Assembly (NCBI GenBank): GCA_026168455.1
Contig: CM047426.1
Coordinates: 90,113,986 to 90,177,985, forward strand
Length of the DNA stretch: 64,000 bases
Direction of reading: 5' to 3'
Source: Theocolax elegans
Taxonomy: Eukaryota; Arthropoda; Insecta; Hymenoptera; Cerocephalidae
The first letter of the stretch is position 1; each line of letters opens with the position of its first letter. Shown in pieces: positions 1-13,100 of the stretch. A program made the position numbers and the translations under genes. A model generated the notes under the pieces. The model was not told the DNA's origin, searched no databases, and was given only the letters and a program-made list of their open reading frames with translations.

Positions 1-873
1 CAGAGAAGCATTAACAGCTAAAATATTTTTGTGACTAAATTCGAAATGTAAACCCCTGTATAAAAACGTGAATTTTTGTGAAAATTCATCTAAAAATATG
101 ATTTTTTTATAGATTACTACTTAATCATGCCATGATTTTAGATATTTACAATCGCAATTGTTCGAAAATACGTGCATTTTTTAATAAAGCAAATATCAGC
201 TATCAATAGTATGTTAAGAAATATTAATAATTCAAAATAAAATGTCACAATTATTCACATTTTTATCACAAAGATACCTTCACCAGACTAGTTTACATTA
301 CAGACGAAAACGTTCCCATAATGTCGTTTATAGTGATTGTTAGAAACAAATTATTTCATTTGAATGATCGTAACAGGTCTATCACTCATTTGGATCTATA
401 ATCACGTAATAAATCACATTACAATATTACATAAGTTTGTAAAGTTACGATACAACAGTTTTATGCAAGATACGTTTAACAAAAAATAGCTACTTAGATA
501 TGTAAAAAACAAATAATAATCTTTAAACCAAATTAATAAATATATGATCACTTATAATCAAAACTTGATTCAATACATAATAATAAATATTCAAAAATTA
601 CATTTAAAAATTTACTAAAAATTATTTTAAATTTACTTATGTATAAATATTATACATTATAAAAAATTATTATTTCGTAAATATTGAATTAAAAAAGTAT
701 TAAGTCGTTAAATTTTATAAACCGTATGCCACAAACTTACTTTAAAGACACTGATACTATATATCAGATTTTGTAACGTAATTTAATTACGTGATTGCTT
801 TAATAGAGTACAATAGTTTCTCACTGAAATTATCAGAAAAACGGACACAATCAGTCCATTTTTCATGATTCAA
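1..873. other. AT-rich 3' flank of hook
   Basis: Very AT-rich sequence with no supportable ORF. It lies downstream of the hook stop codon on the minus strand, so it probably holds the hook 3' UTR. I see no canonical AATAAA on the minus strand here; only weaker ATTAAA variants occur, around 782 and 799. The 3' end of hook is therefore not placed. Confidence 0.5.
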
Positions 874-3203
874 CTATTTAGAATTGTACGTCGAATAAAC
901 CTTCCTAGGTGTAGGTTGTCTTTGCCTAGCTAAGAAAGATTGACCCTGGCCTGAGCTTAATGTTGCCAACCTTTGGTCGACGGCCTCACGATGTCTCGTT
1001 AAACCGTACTCATAAAATGCCGAAATCATGAGCTTTTCTTCCATGTCCCTTATCATTTTCGACTCCTTATAAGATCTTTCCATGTCTTCAAGCGTTTTAC
1101 GTTTGTCGACACTGCCACTATCACGATTACGCAACATTGCCATGTCTGAAGGTGATTGAGCTGCACTTTGTTGCAGTTTTGGACCAAAAATATTTATAAC
1201 ACTTTTGGCTTTTTCTACATACTTTTTGTATCGCTCTTCGAGAGAAGCAAGTTCGCATTCCTTACGTGAAAGACTTTCTTGAAGGCTAACAACTTTTTGT
1301 TTTTGACTTTGAAGACTACTTTCACGTTCCTCATTCAGTACATTCATTCGTTCATATTCAGTCTGTAGTCGACGCAACTCATCCTGCAAGTGTTGGAGTT
1401 TATGCTGTTCACTTTTTGATTCAGAGGCTTGATTTCCTGTTAATTCTTCTAATTTGTTTTCTGAAAGAAATTAATTTATTTTACTTTAATTTTACATTTA
1501 AAAACTTTATAAAATATCAATTTTAATAGCAATTGATTTTCATAATAATTCATCATATATAAAATAAACACATTTTTTACCTAATTCAAGTATTCTCTGA
1601 TTAGCTTTTCGATTTTGTCCTCGAAGATTATTTAATCTTTCTTCTGAATCTTCAAGCAAGGCTTGCATTGGTAACTTATCATCACTGCCTTTTTGTTGAT
1701 TTAATTTTAACATTTTGTTCTCATGCTGCAAAAGTACAAGTTTCTCTTTGATTGCTGGTGGAATAATTTCTGTATTAACTACTGCCTCGTCAGCTGTCAA
1801 ATTTGTTACATTTTCTACTGCATGCAATTGTGTACATTTCAGTTCTTCATTAGTTTCTTTTAAAGCATCACGTTCTATAATCAATCTATCTCTTTCACGT
1901 TGCACGGCGCCTAATTGAGCTTCAAGTTTCTTTGCATCATATTCAAGTTTATCACATTTGTTACTTTGTTCATCTAACTTGTGATGGGCTTCAGCAAGCT
2001 GCTTTTTACAAAGTTCTAAATGATTCCTTAATACACCAGCACGCTTTACTTCTTCTTCGTAATCAATTTTATTTTGAAGGTATTCAGTATTTTTATCTTC
2101 TAAAATTTTTACTTGCCTTCTTAAATCACTAAAATCTTCCATTTTCTTTTTATAAGATTCAATAGTTAATTCATATTTGGCAACTTTATCCGCTGTTTCT
2201 CTTAAGGCATCAACTTCGTCTTTAAGAATATTGGCTTCATCTGCTGCCTTTTGAAGATCAACTTGTTTTACTTGAAGTTCGGATAATTCATTTTGCAATA
2301 ACTCTACCTTTAACCTGTAATCATCTCGAGATGCTTCCAATTTGAACATTTCATCTTTTAAAAATTCTACTTGCTTTCTCAAGCCAGAATATTTTAGACT
2401 GGTAGGTACTCCAGATTCATTTGGATTTTCAAATTCATCCAACCTTTCTTGCAATTTTTTATTTTCAATTTGTAAAATATTTCTTTCTTCTTGTAAAAGA
2501 CACAATTGTTGATCAAGTTCATGGCATCTTTGAGCCATTTGATCTCTTGAATCTGTAGCTGCTTGTAGTTCATTTATTAATCTCTGCTGAGTACCATCGG
2601 CTACATCAAATGATTCAAGATTTAAACTTGCTCCTAAGCTAAGTCGAGAACCATGAACACTATTTTCTAATTCTTGAATACTTTGCATGATTACCTAAAA
2701 ATATAAATAGTTTTACAAAATATTAAAAAAATGATGCAAAATAAACATATCTTTGATAAACATTGTATAAAAACTATCACCTGTTGAACTGATTCTTCTA
2801 ATCCCATAATTCGCGTGATATAATACTGCTTCTCATTGCAATTGACCGCACAACCCAAAACAAGCTGTAGAAGCCTTTTCAATTCATGACTATCGCAGTG
2901 TTCTCCAATCTTTTGAGCATCAGGCTTTACATATCCAGACAATGGTTGATTCAAACTCTCTACATAATATTCAATAACAGCTTCGATAATTTTCTTAAGA
3001 TTACTAACTTTGAGTCTCCAATTGGAACCAACATCAGATTTAATTTTAGAGTTCCATGTACTTGTAAACCACTCTGGAGCAATTTGCATAAGAGCTTCAG
3101 CTATAGCTACTCCATTGCTTATATCCTCAGCGGTAGCATGTAAAGCTCGCAGTTCAAAAGTGCCAAGCCACTTTATTAAACTGCTAAGCTGTTGGTCACT
3201 CAT
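874..3203 (-). CDS. hook: Hook: dynein-activating microtubule adaptor
   Basis: Three coding exons: 3203-2781, 2694-1581 and 1460-874, all GT-AG with consistent phase, giving 707 residues (animal Hooks are about 680-730). The start ATG at 3203 opens with MSDQQL; the open frame reaches a few codons further upstream, but that part is 5' UTR-like. Residues 1 to about 155 form the Hook/calponin-like domain (helices around WLGTF and the ESVQQVI motif spanning the exon 1-2 junction). Most of the rest is heptad-rich coiled coil, with a short C-terminal cargo-binding tail ending in YNSK. By family knowledge, Hook links endosomal cargo and the FTS/FHIP complex to dynein-dynactin in the cytoplasm. It is divergent from the snurportin gene, sharing a 1.4-kb promoter region. 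No frameshift or missing segment was seen. Confidence 0.95.
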
Positions 3204-3547
3204 TTTCGTAATTTTTTTATTCTTCAAGATTTAATTATATTTAATTTACATGCAAATCACGACCTCGTCACTTTCTAAAGAAAGTTTATTATGTTTCTTA
3301 GTTTCTTTTTTTTCGAATTAATATATTGCACTTGTATGAACCCCGTAAACAGACTCGTATAAAGGCACCATTTTATGGATGATATATACACTTTCTATTA
3401 CATTACAAAGATAAATACCGAATTTCTAATGATTGATCGATATTTCGTCGACTTGACGATGCCATTTTTAGAGTAGTTATACTTAAAGAAGCAAAGCGTG
3501 CTCACGAGTCAACTCGTTACAGACGACGTCGCTTCTACCTTCTAACA

Positions 3548-3555
3548 TGACGTCA
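3548..3555. promoter_or_regulatory. CRE-like palindrome TGACGTCA
   Basis: Perfect 8-bp CREB/ATF consensus inside a 10-bp palindrome, in the shared promoter about 345 bases upstream of the hook start codon. Function is inferred from the motif only. Confidence 0.4.
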
Positions 3556-3825
3556 TGCGAGCGTATATATCTTGGCATATGGAATATTCAGAAGTGAGAA
3601 ACTCCTCCACTTAAAAAAATGCATTTTATTTAGGTTAAATTAACTTTATCTCTTTATATATTAATCAACGAACGTTAAAATCGCATTGTTATTTTTTTTA
3701 ATTTATATAATTTTCGATAGATTTTTATAAGTTTATACAATTAATTTATTTTATCTAATCTTTTTCAGTTTACTATACTTTCATTGATAAATCTATGTGC
3801 AAGAGATAAATGTTTTGGAGAACGG

Positions 3826-3833
3826 TGACGTCA
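3826..3833. promoter_or_regulatory. Second CRE-like palindrome TGACGTCA
   Basis: Second perfect CREB/ATF consensus in the same intergenic region, 278 bases from the first. Function is inferred from the motif only. Confidence 0.4.
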
Positions 3834-4591
3834 CAATGCAATTTATATGTATCGTATGTGTTTATGCTTGTAAATTGTGACGTCTGCTATAATATTTTCT
3901 TTATCATAAATAAACAATTTTTTACAAAAATGTCACGTAACGAATATTAAATTATCAATTTTTGTTACAATTCAATTGTAAATTGTAATAAAAAAAACTG
4001 TTTACAAAATTAATATCGACGGTAGGTAAGAAGAAAACACTTGTCATTATATGCGATTGTCACGACACGACGTAAACATAGCCTCTACTCCAGTTTTTTT
4101 TTCGTTTGTTACATATTTTCTTGTGACATGAAAACGGTGAACCGTGAAGGTGGAATGTACGGGACACTTGCAATACTGTTTTGACAAAACATGACGATAA
4201 CAAATTTTAATTTAACGTTTTAAAAATTCCTGACTGGTGTTCAGTTTTAAATATCTACTTTTAATAAGTATAAAGTGCGAAATGCTATTTTTCGTAAGGT
4301 AAAATGTTCTTGGTATATTATAACCTCTAATAGCGAATTTCCGGCATTTTCGCAAAATCTTTTTTAGTAATTAATTTGTAAATAAAGTTAGTGTTCATAA
4401 TTTCATTTATAATTTATAAAGATAATACTTACCTTAAACATTTTTCATTTTGCTCATTCATAAATTGATGATGATGTTACTTTATTTGTATTTAGATCAA
4501 TAATATTTATTTGATATTAATGCTTTGAAATTCATTATGATAAAGAAATTTATTTACTGTTCTCTTGAAAAAACTTGAAAATCATACAGAA

Positions 4592-6062
4592 ATGGCAGCT
4601 TTTATGACACCTACTACTGAAAATTGCAAGAGTTTATTTGAACGTAATTCTATTGAGAATGAAGAAGTTGTACATTATGATTCTATAAATGAGACAGACA
4701 AAAAAGAAAGTTGCAATGAACGATCTTCCTTTTATAAGAAACCAATAAAAAAGAATAATCTTAAACTTGAAGCCGATTTTAATGACACACCACAAGAAAT
4801 TAGAAGACAACGAATATTATACTATCAAAAACAGTAAGTTTTAGTGCTTAATTTTTGCTGTTTTTTTGTTATTATATTTAATAATTTTAAGTTTTTTGAC
4901 AAAATTATTAATAAAATGTGTTTATATATTTCAGAAATAGAAATGCTTCCTTTAATGCTGGTCGAGGGTTATTGGAAGATGTTTTTAATTGTGAAAACGG
5001 GGAGAAAATGGAAGAGGAAGTGGAAAAGGATGATGAATTAGAAGGAATGGAAATTGATCATGTTAAAAAGAAACGCTACGTAGTAATAAAAAAAAATTAT
5101 GCGCGTATGTTAATGTTATCTGAGTGGATGTTGGAAATACCACAAGATTTTGCTGACAAATGGATTATGGTTCCTTGTCCAGAAGGAAAGCGAGTATTAT
5201 TAGTTGCCCACAAGGTATGTTATACCCAAATTTGATTATTAATTTATGTTATTAAAAATTAATGTTATTAATAATTACATTTTTTAGGGTTGTACAAAAC
5301 TGTACACTAGAAGAGGGATTCAAATATGTACATTTAAGACAGTACTTCCTGGTGGAAGTCCTAAAACATGTAAAAATAGTTGTACAATATTAGATTGTAT
5401 TTGGTTAAAAGATAAAGAAACATGCTACGTTTTAGATGTTCTTGCATGGTCTAATCAAGAAATGTTAAATTGTGATGTATGTTATTTTTTATCTTCTAAT
5501 AATTATACAGTACTTACCAAATTTTACCTTTAATATTAATTGATAATAAACTTTGTAGGTCGAATTTAGGTTTTATTGGTTGAAATCACAATTGACAGAT
5601 CTACCTGAATTGAAAGAACAGATAAATGGAGTTAATGAATATCCAATATTATCACTGCCTAATGTACCATGCGACCAAGATTTTTATGAACACCTACAAA
5701 ATATTTCTACATTTCTTCCATTAGACGGATTATTATTTTACCACAAAGAAGGACATTACACAGATGGAAAAACTCCTCTAGTTACATGGTTGAAAACTTA
5801 CATGTTACCTGAAATATTAGGTATGAATGTTCCTGAACCTTATGATAAAAAGCCAAATAGTTATATTGATTTTGAACATCATGTACTAAAAGTTATTCAA
5901 ATTAAAAAAAAAATAGAGAATATGCAAAAAAGCAAAGAAGAGTAAGTATAATATTTAATATTGATTTCAATTTGAAGTATTACAATTATTAGTTTTTTAA
6001 TAATATATTATTGTCCTTTCTTTAGATTTAAAAATACAGCAGAAAAAGAAGAGATGGAATAA
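4592..6062 (+). CDS. Snup: Snurportin-1: m3G-cap import adaptor for snRNPs
   Basis: Five coding exons: 4592-4833, 4935-5214, 5288-5476, 5559-5941 and 6026-6062, giving 376 residues (human protein 360). The ATG at 4592 (MAAFMT) is chosen because the open frame before it has no other ATG. The N-terminal importin-beta-binding-like region is basic (PQEIRRQRILYYQ). The cap-binding domain follows, with recognisable blocks: SEWMLEIP, DKWIMVPCPEGKR, TVLPGG, ILDCIW, VLDVLAW and FRFYWLKS. By family knowledge it binds the trimethylguanosine cap of U snRNAs and, through importin beta, carries assembled snRNPs into the nucleus. All splice sites are canonical and phases agree. Confidence 0.93.
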
Positions 6063-6210
6063 CTATTAATATCATATTTATCTTTCTTTTTATAAAAATA
6101 GAAAGTAATAGATTATTTTACTTATTGACAAGTTATTATAAAAATTAATATGTAAATTATTTTATTTTATATTTAAAACGTCACTATGCAATTAAATTAA
6201 CTTCTAAGAT

Positions 6211-6216
6211 AATAAA
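6211..6216 (+). other. Polyadenylation signal, snurportin-1
   Basis: AATAAA about 150 bases after the snurportin stop codon, the first canonical signal downstream; the likely transcript end. Confidence 0.5.
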
Positions 6217-9200
6217 ATACATTTATAAACATTCATTTGCACTTTATACAAAATTTGAAATTTATGAAACGAACTTACCTTACTTTTTTTGCTAATAGAC
6301 AAAGCAATTGCATTACTTTACTTTATCAACTTTTTTATCTTTCAAATTATAAATAGTATAGCATACATTTTAGATAATTTTACATATTTCTAAAGTCTCG
6401 GATTAAGAAAAATAGTAACACACATACTTATCGTATAGAGTTTGTACAAACTAATATTTATTCAAATTTGCATTACATTATTGTTAAAAAATAAGCAGTA
6501 TAAAAATTATATTTAAGGACGCATATTAGAATTCAACGTAGACGCAAATTCTCGGCATAAAAATTGCTCATGTGTACAATTCATTACTTCACCTATATAT
6601 ATATTTCTTTTATTTACTTTTTCCCCTAAGTATTATATTCTTAAGTAAAACGCGAATATCATCGCGATTGCATTTGACAAAAAAAAGAAGAAACACAATA
6701 TTTCATCTATTTCATTTTTTCTACAATACGCGTTGACTACGAAGAAAAGTATCACCACTGCAGTATTAAAAAATAAAAAAAAAGATCAGAAAAATAATTA
6801 AGTACATAATTTTTTTTATTCGTTAACACGTATTACAATGTAAAATACAAAAATACTGAATTAAAACACAATAATGTAGTCAAAACTTTTACAACGCAAT
6901 GGATTTTAATTGATTTTACCTTTATTGTTTTTTTCGTTTACCTTTTTTTTAGTAACTATAATATTTATATATGTTTATATTCCTATGAAGGGAGGGATGG
7001 AGGAAACCGCTGTTTATTTAAGTGTAAAAAGCTTCGAGTATTCCTCATACGTACAGATTAAAAGAACTATTTTCCTTGCCATTCCTTTAGCGTTTTGTTT
7101 ATTAATACGAGACACTTATACACAATATTATCGAGAATCGCCAACAGAAACTTCGTAAAAAAATATATACGCTTTATACAATTTATTTTCAACAATATAT
7201 TCTTTGTTGATTTTTATTTTATGTTTTGCTTCATACTTACAGGACGTATTAAATTTATCCCTTCATAATGAATGTCAATAAATATTAATTAATAATTTAA
7301 AATCATTCGGTTATATATAAAATTATACAATTCGATTTTTTTTTTCGAAGATTCCGTAGACGATTTCCGTATGCTCTAAAAATCCAAATTTCACATAATT
7401 TTTTCGCATTCGTTTTCCACGTATTCGCAATTTAAAAGAAAAAAAATAAAAGATTCAAAAAGTTCTTCGTGAACTAGGAGAGTACGTTGATTTATATGAC
7501 GAAAAAGTAATTAAAATTCTTCGTTTCATTCGTATTTTAAAAAATTTTCATGCTACACTTTCAGTCGTTAGTTTTTAAAAAAAAATTACCACATAATTTT
7601 CTGCATCATATTTTCTATCGTCATCTTTAACATTCACTCGTACACTCACACTATTGTCAACATAATACACTTAAAATTACAAGAATTTACAAGAGGTATG
7701 AGCAGATCAAAATCTTACCCATTAATATAGGCAAGAATTATTTTATATATAGATACAGTACCTTTTTTTTTCTTTTTATTAAGGTGTAAGCCTATAGGAT
7801 TGTAAATAAATTTTTAATCTCGCTTATAACTCATGTGAAATATATCCCTTTTTAATGCACGTATGTAGATGACTTTCGCGTAATTTAAAAAATGTAGAAT
7901 AAACTCTTACGGATTTATTTACAAGAGCATGTATAAATTTAACCGATTATTATTTAAATTACAACCTTTTTTCCAATGCTTATTTCTTACATCTATTATT
8001 ATTTTCTTGCTGCTCAATAATTCGTGAATATCAAAAAATTTTTAAACGAAGTCACTTTAAAAAAATGTTCTTTTTCATTAACTTTATTAAATGTTATACT
8101 TAGACTTTAATTCTCTTTTTCTAAAAATATGTGAAGGTTTTCACATTTCATTATTAACATACATGACCCGAATAAATCACTTATACTAACTTAAACCTAT
8201 TAAAATATTCGTTAATAACAGTAAGACGTTACTTCTGTTATAATACACCTCAACTTCAGAAATTTTTCACGAGTTCACCCGAATTTTCGAGGAGCAGTTA
8301 ATTCTGTATAATTGTAATGAGTAAAAATACCTTTCGGACAATGTGTATATGTAGAAATAAAGTAAAATTAAATATAAAAAATAGAAATTATAAAACATAT
8401 TCACGTGTACACATACATATATATATATGTGTATGTATGTATGTATGTGTACGCATACGTATGCATATTCTTCGAGTAAAATAATGTGGCTCAAATAAAC
8501 GTATCACAGGCTATTTACAACGCACCGATGATTATCAGCAACAACTATATACCATAAATACTGCGTAAATTCACAAAAATTACACGTGTATATAACATAT
8601 ACATCTATTATGCAAGTGGACAAAAAAAAAGAATATCGATCATTTTAACATAAAATTCACCAACTTTCGCTCAGATTCATTTCAGAGAATTGAAAAGAAA
8701 ATGCATAAAAAAATAGCAAAAAAATATTAAATATTCCTCACTACTGACTATATCAAAATTATTAAAAAATATATATCTATATGTATACATTTATATATAA
8801 GTTTATTCTACATTTAACCTAAACGTTAAAAGAAAAAAAGTAAAATCGGTAAGTCAGTTTCAAGTATGCAAGGAGAAAAATCACGTTAATATTGTAACAC
8901 AAAAGCGGCTTCACCTGAATAAAAAAGAAAAAAAATAGACGCTTATACATTAGCGACAACGTGTGCCTATTCGTAGCTGCAGCTTGTCTCGTATGAAATA
9001 AAAAAATAACGAGCGAATTCCGAGTTTACTTTCAAGACGAAAAAAAATAGAGGATTATGAGAGACGCAGGGTATTATATTAAATACACGATTATTACAAT
9101 CGTCTGAGATCATAAAATGGCCTGAGAGATGTCTATGAACGCACCGGTTAATCGCAGAGATGATCCACTTTATATCTGTATACGTGTGTATGTCTCGTGT

Positions 9201-9405
9201 CGTGTGTGGCTTTTTGTGTCTATGTATGTGCACCCTGTCCACATTTTTATGTGTATATGTATAAGTGTGCGTGTGGTTTAGGATTCGCTCCTGAGAGTTT
9301 ACGGGGTTTGTGGCATCGACGACGATGCGAGTATAAGAATATACATAGAAAGTGACACAATCTTCCTCGTATTTTAAGCGTCATTGATTAAAGACTGGTT
9401 TTATT

Positions 9406-9430
9406 ACTATTACTATTATTGTTATTGTTA

Positions 9431-9462
<32 letters not shown>

Positions 9463-9465
9463 TTA
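9406..9465. repeat. TTA-triplet microsatellite
   Basis: Mostly uninterrupted TTA repeats with a few variants, in the probable 3' region of d4. Confidence 0.8.
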
Positions 9466-10064
9466 TTTATAAGGATGAACGTTGCCTTTTTTTACTTTAG
9501 TAATTTTTCTAAGTTTAATCAAATGTAGTTTATGATAAAAATTTATTTTGTCTTTGTAATAATAATGAATAACCTACCCTACACTTATTCACCAATGTAA
9601 AATTGTTTTTTTTTAATATTTTATAATCGGCAAAATATTTGATACAGTTGTTAATTAATGTACAATATTTAATTAATATCATCCTAGCACTACTGAATCC
9701 CCCTTGAAGTACATAACTGTATAAAAAAAGATCAATAAACCGATTCCATTCGGCAACCCGATATTGCATGAAAATAAATACCGTATATCCCTAAAAAAAA
9801 CGTTCCATTTGTATAAAGCAAATTGACAACGTTCATCCAGTCATCAAATCCAGTCCAAAAATGTATACAGCTGCAACGATCGCGTTATACTTATTATGTA
9901 TATTTATATATATATATATATTTATATATTTATATTTATATACCCACTATCCAAGGCAACGAAAGAAAATGTCGTTCGCGGGAACCGGCGTCTCATCTTC
10001 CTTCTTAGTCGTTGTCGCGTTTTCTGGCTTTCCTATTTGTTTGTCTAAGTTTCTTTTTTTTCTC

Positions 10065-10070
10065 TTTATT
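10065..10070 (-). other. Proximal polyadenylation signal, d4
   Basis: TTTATT on the plus strand reads AATAAA on the minus strand, 81 bases beyond the d4 stop codon. It is the closest canonical signal; other copies further down would give longer 3' UTRs. Confidence 0.4.
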
Positions 10071-10150
10071 TACGATTTACATTTACGCAATGTCTTCTCG
10101 CGAATACTCTCCTAATCCGGATAACCGTGATGATGATGCTGGTGATTATT

Positions 10151-13100
10151 TCAGTCACAATGATGGAATTCACTGATACAAAGTCGACATGACCAGGAAC
10201 CTTCGGGTGGTGAAGTTAATGGTGGTGCCAAACAATACATGTGGTATCCACGATCGCAGTCATCGCAGAAAAGTAGCTGATCCTAGTTAGGTTTTTTTTA
10301 TGGTTGGCGGAGATTAGTTGGATCGATTTTTACTTTTATATAGATCTATCGTTATTTTTTAACCTATCGTACAGCTATATAACTTTTTAATTTTCTTCTA
10401 AATTAATTTTATTAAAGGTTTGCTTGTTTTGAGTCTTTAAGTAACTTATAAATATTTTTTTAAGAATATAAAAGTTTTAAAGAATTTTTTAATAACAGGA
10501 AAGTAATAAAAATATATCGAAAATTTCAATTAATTTTCATAGAGATTATAAAACGAAATACGTAAGTTGACATAGCTTATATAAGTTACTAACAAAATAC
10601 AATTATTATTTAACTATTTAAAACGTCATTGACATAATTTCTTTAATTTTCACAACTTATATTTTTATCATTATATTATTTAAATAAAAATTTTAACTAT
10701 GTACAAACACATACGTAATAACTGTACGTTATTTCTTGTTTTAAGTGAAGAATCAATATATTACAATAAAAAAAGAGGCCTATAGTATTTAATAAAAATT
10801 AAAAACTACTATACATTTTAGGTGTAAAAAAAATCTTGCTGAATTTTTAAGACTTAAAAAATTGTAATAAATAAACCACCACCGTGAAAGATAAATAATA
10901 AAATGAAAATAAAAATAAAAATAAAAATAGTAATGATACAATGAAGAGGAAAATCGAAGTCGACGATGAATACTTACGTCGTTGTCAGAAGTCCCACAGA
11001 TCGAGCAACATTTGCACTCGATACACTGCCATCTGTACTTGCGCACAGATACGATCATGTTCGCGGTAAATTGCAAACACGTTGGGTGTCCTATAACAAG
11101 AACGTAACGAAACATATCGTAAAGGAATCGAACTGGATCAAATAAGGACCAAGGACGAGAATGAAAAGGTGCCCAGGACATTTATCTTGTGCCGAAGAAC
11201 AGTGAACTCCAAGCTATATACATTTATGTATCATCATAGTTATCTTATATGCATTAAACATTACATTTTTTTGTATATATATAGAGAGAGAGAGAAAAGT
11301 TAATCCGCATTTCATTTTTATGTAAAGAAAACAGTAACAAATATACATTTTTATGTATATACATATAAATCCGATCCCGTTTAAAGATTTGGAAAGACGA
11401 TACTTCCGAATCTCTCAAATATGTAAAAAAAAAACGCGCTTACAATTGCTTTCACCTTTCCTCAGCACTAAACGTCCAGAAAAAAAAGACAACAAACGTA
11501 TCGTTGATGTTTCTTTTTCAGCAAAAAGTCTTTTTATTTCTCTTTCTTAGTTTATTTTCTTTATCGTAGTGTCGTTTCTTTTATTACTCTTTTTTTTGTA
11601 TTATTTTGATGTTGTAGTTTCTCTTTTTCTTTTAAAACATTGTTTATATGCGTTTTTTCTTTTTATTCGATCGGAGTAATAGGTGGTAAAAGTAATTAGC
11701 AGGGCGTACCTTGGAATAGTTCACGTTCTTTCTTGCGCAGCACAATATAAACGTCGCACATCACTCTCATCCTCGCGCAATTATTATTATTATATAAATT
11801 TTTTTAATCTTCGATTTATCACCCACTCTCGCACACACGTCTTTACACACACGCACACCCACACCTTAACATTACGTTTTTTCCTTCTTTCTTTTTGCTA
11901 TAAACGTTAATCTAATAATAATAATAATAATGTCAACCCTCTTGTGATTTGGCCAATCTCGAGCGGTAAATCAACGGTACAGCCACCAGTATTCTCATTT
12001 TTGTTTTTGTTAATTTATTGCGCGCAATTGTGCTTTCTTCTTTTTTTAAACAATTATGATTAAACAGACCAAAGGAGAGTTGATATTTATTCATTTATTT
12101 TTATATATATATATGTATGTTCGTATAGCGGTGATGACTAATAATTATACCTTTTTTTTATTCTTTCTAATAATAATAATACTAATTAATTAATAATTGT
12201 AATGCTAATAATTATCGTAATAATGAGCGACTAATAATAATATAATTCTTGTTGAAGCCTTGTAAAGGTAATTAAAAACGTGTAATATAACAAATATTTT
12301 TCACTTTTTTCTTTTCTTTTACTTTTCTTTTATATATAACAAAGAGGAACTATTCGCTTTTGTATCGCACCGTCGCGTTTCGAAGGTTCACTTATATATA
12401 TTTTTGACTGATATATAATATATATGTATATGTATGTATGTATGTATATATATATATAGATTTTCATCGCTTACCTATATCAACTACATATCGATAACGG
12501 GGTAATTCGGTTGATCAACGTGAAACTTTAAAAGAAAAGAATTATATAATTTTCTTTCTTTCTTTTTATTTTAATAAATATTTTTAGTCTTTAAAGCCAT
12601 TCAATAGATTGCACAGTATGTATAAATTTATGTAACGAATTTCGAATATCAATTTAGACATAGTCTGTAAAGCCAAATTTGTCACGTTATATATATTCAA
12701 CTTGGTGATACTTTAAAAGTATAATTCAAGCAAAAATAAAAAAAGTATATAATTAAAAATATGTCGTAAAAATATAAAATATAGTAATCACACATAATTT
12801 GTCGAATTACGGCGACGGGTAAATACAAAAGCTACGCGCGATATAAACTGCGCGCGTATATATATCAACATCATGCTATAGATCGATCCTGTATGTGCGA
12901 AATTATTATTATTTTTTTAAACGTTTTTCTTTTATCCATCGTTTTAAGGGCACATCGTGTATTTGTTCAAGTTGAAAAAATCGCCACGCACTCGAATGGT
13001 TATAAAATTCTTTTCCTCTTTTTTTAATATGGAGCAACCCCTTGATATAACACGAATCATAGTTTTGACCAATCAATTAGTCTTGTTCGTTTATTTTAGT

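Larger units (their letters stand above)
3204..4591. promoter_or_regulatory. Bidirectional promoter region of hook and snurportin-1
   Basis: The two start codons face away from each other across this 1.4-kb stretch, which holds no coding sequence. It contains two perfect palindromic cAMP-response-type sites (TGACGTCA at 3548-3555 and 3826-3833) and a half site near 3879. A GC-richer block at about 3480-3560 next to the first site suggests a core promoter. Transcription start sites cannot be placed from sequence alone. Confidence 0.5.
6217..10150. other. AT-rich 3' region between snurportin-1 and d4
   Basis: These 3.9 kb lie between the ends of two convergent genes. I see only short spurious frames, poly-A/T runs, a (TATG)n-type patch near 8410-8460 and a TTA-triplet microsatellite near 9406-9465. 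The minus strand carries many AATAAA matches, so d4 may use a long 3' UTR reaching far into this region, but the end cannot be fixed from sequence. Confidence 0.5.

Noticed and set aside
6910..7158. 82-residue hydrophobic plus-strand frame
   Set aside because: Begins at a non-ATG codon, lies in AT-rich 3' sequence between convergent genes and has no family features.
9823..10115. Overlapping plus-strand frames with TA-repeat coding
   Set aside because: Built on a TA microsatellite and the antisense of the d4 3' UTR.
10789..11181. 130-residue minus-strand frame as a stand-alone gene
   Set aside because: Only 10978-11090 is coding (second half of d4 PHD finger 1); the rest is flanking intron.
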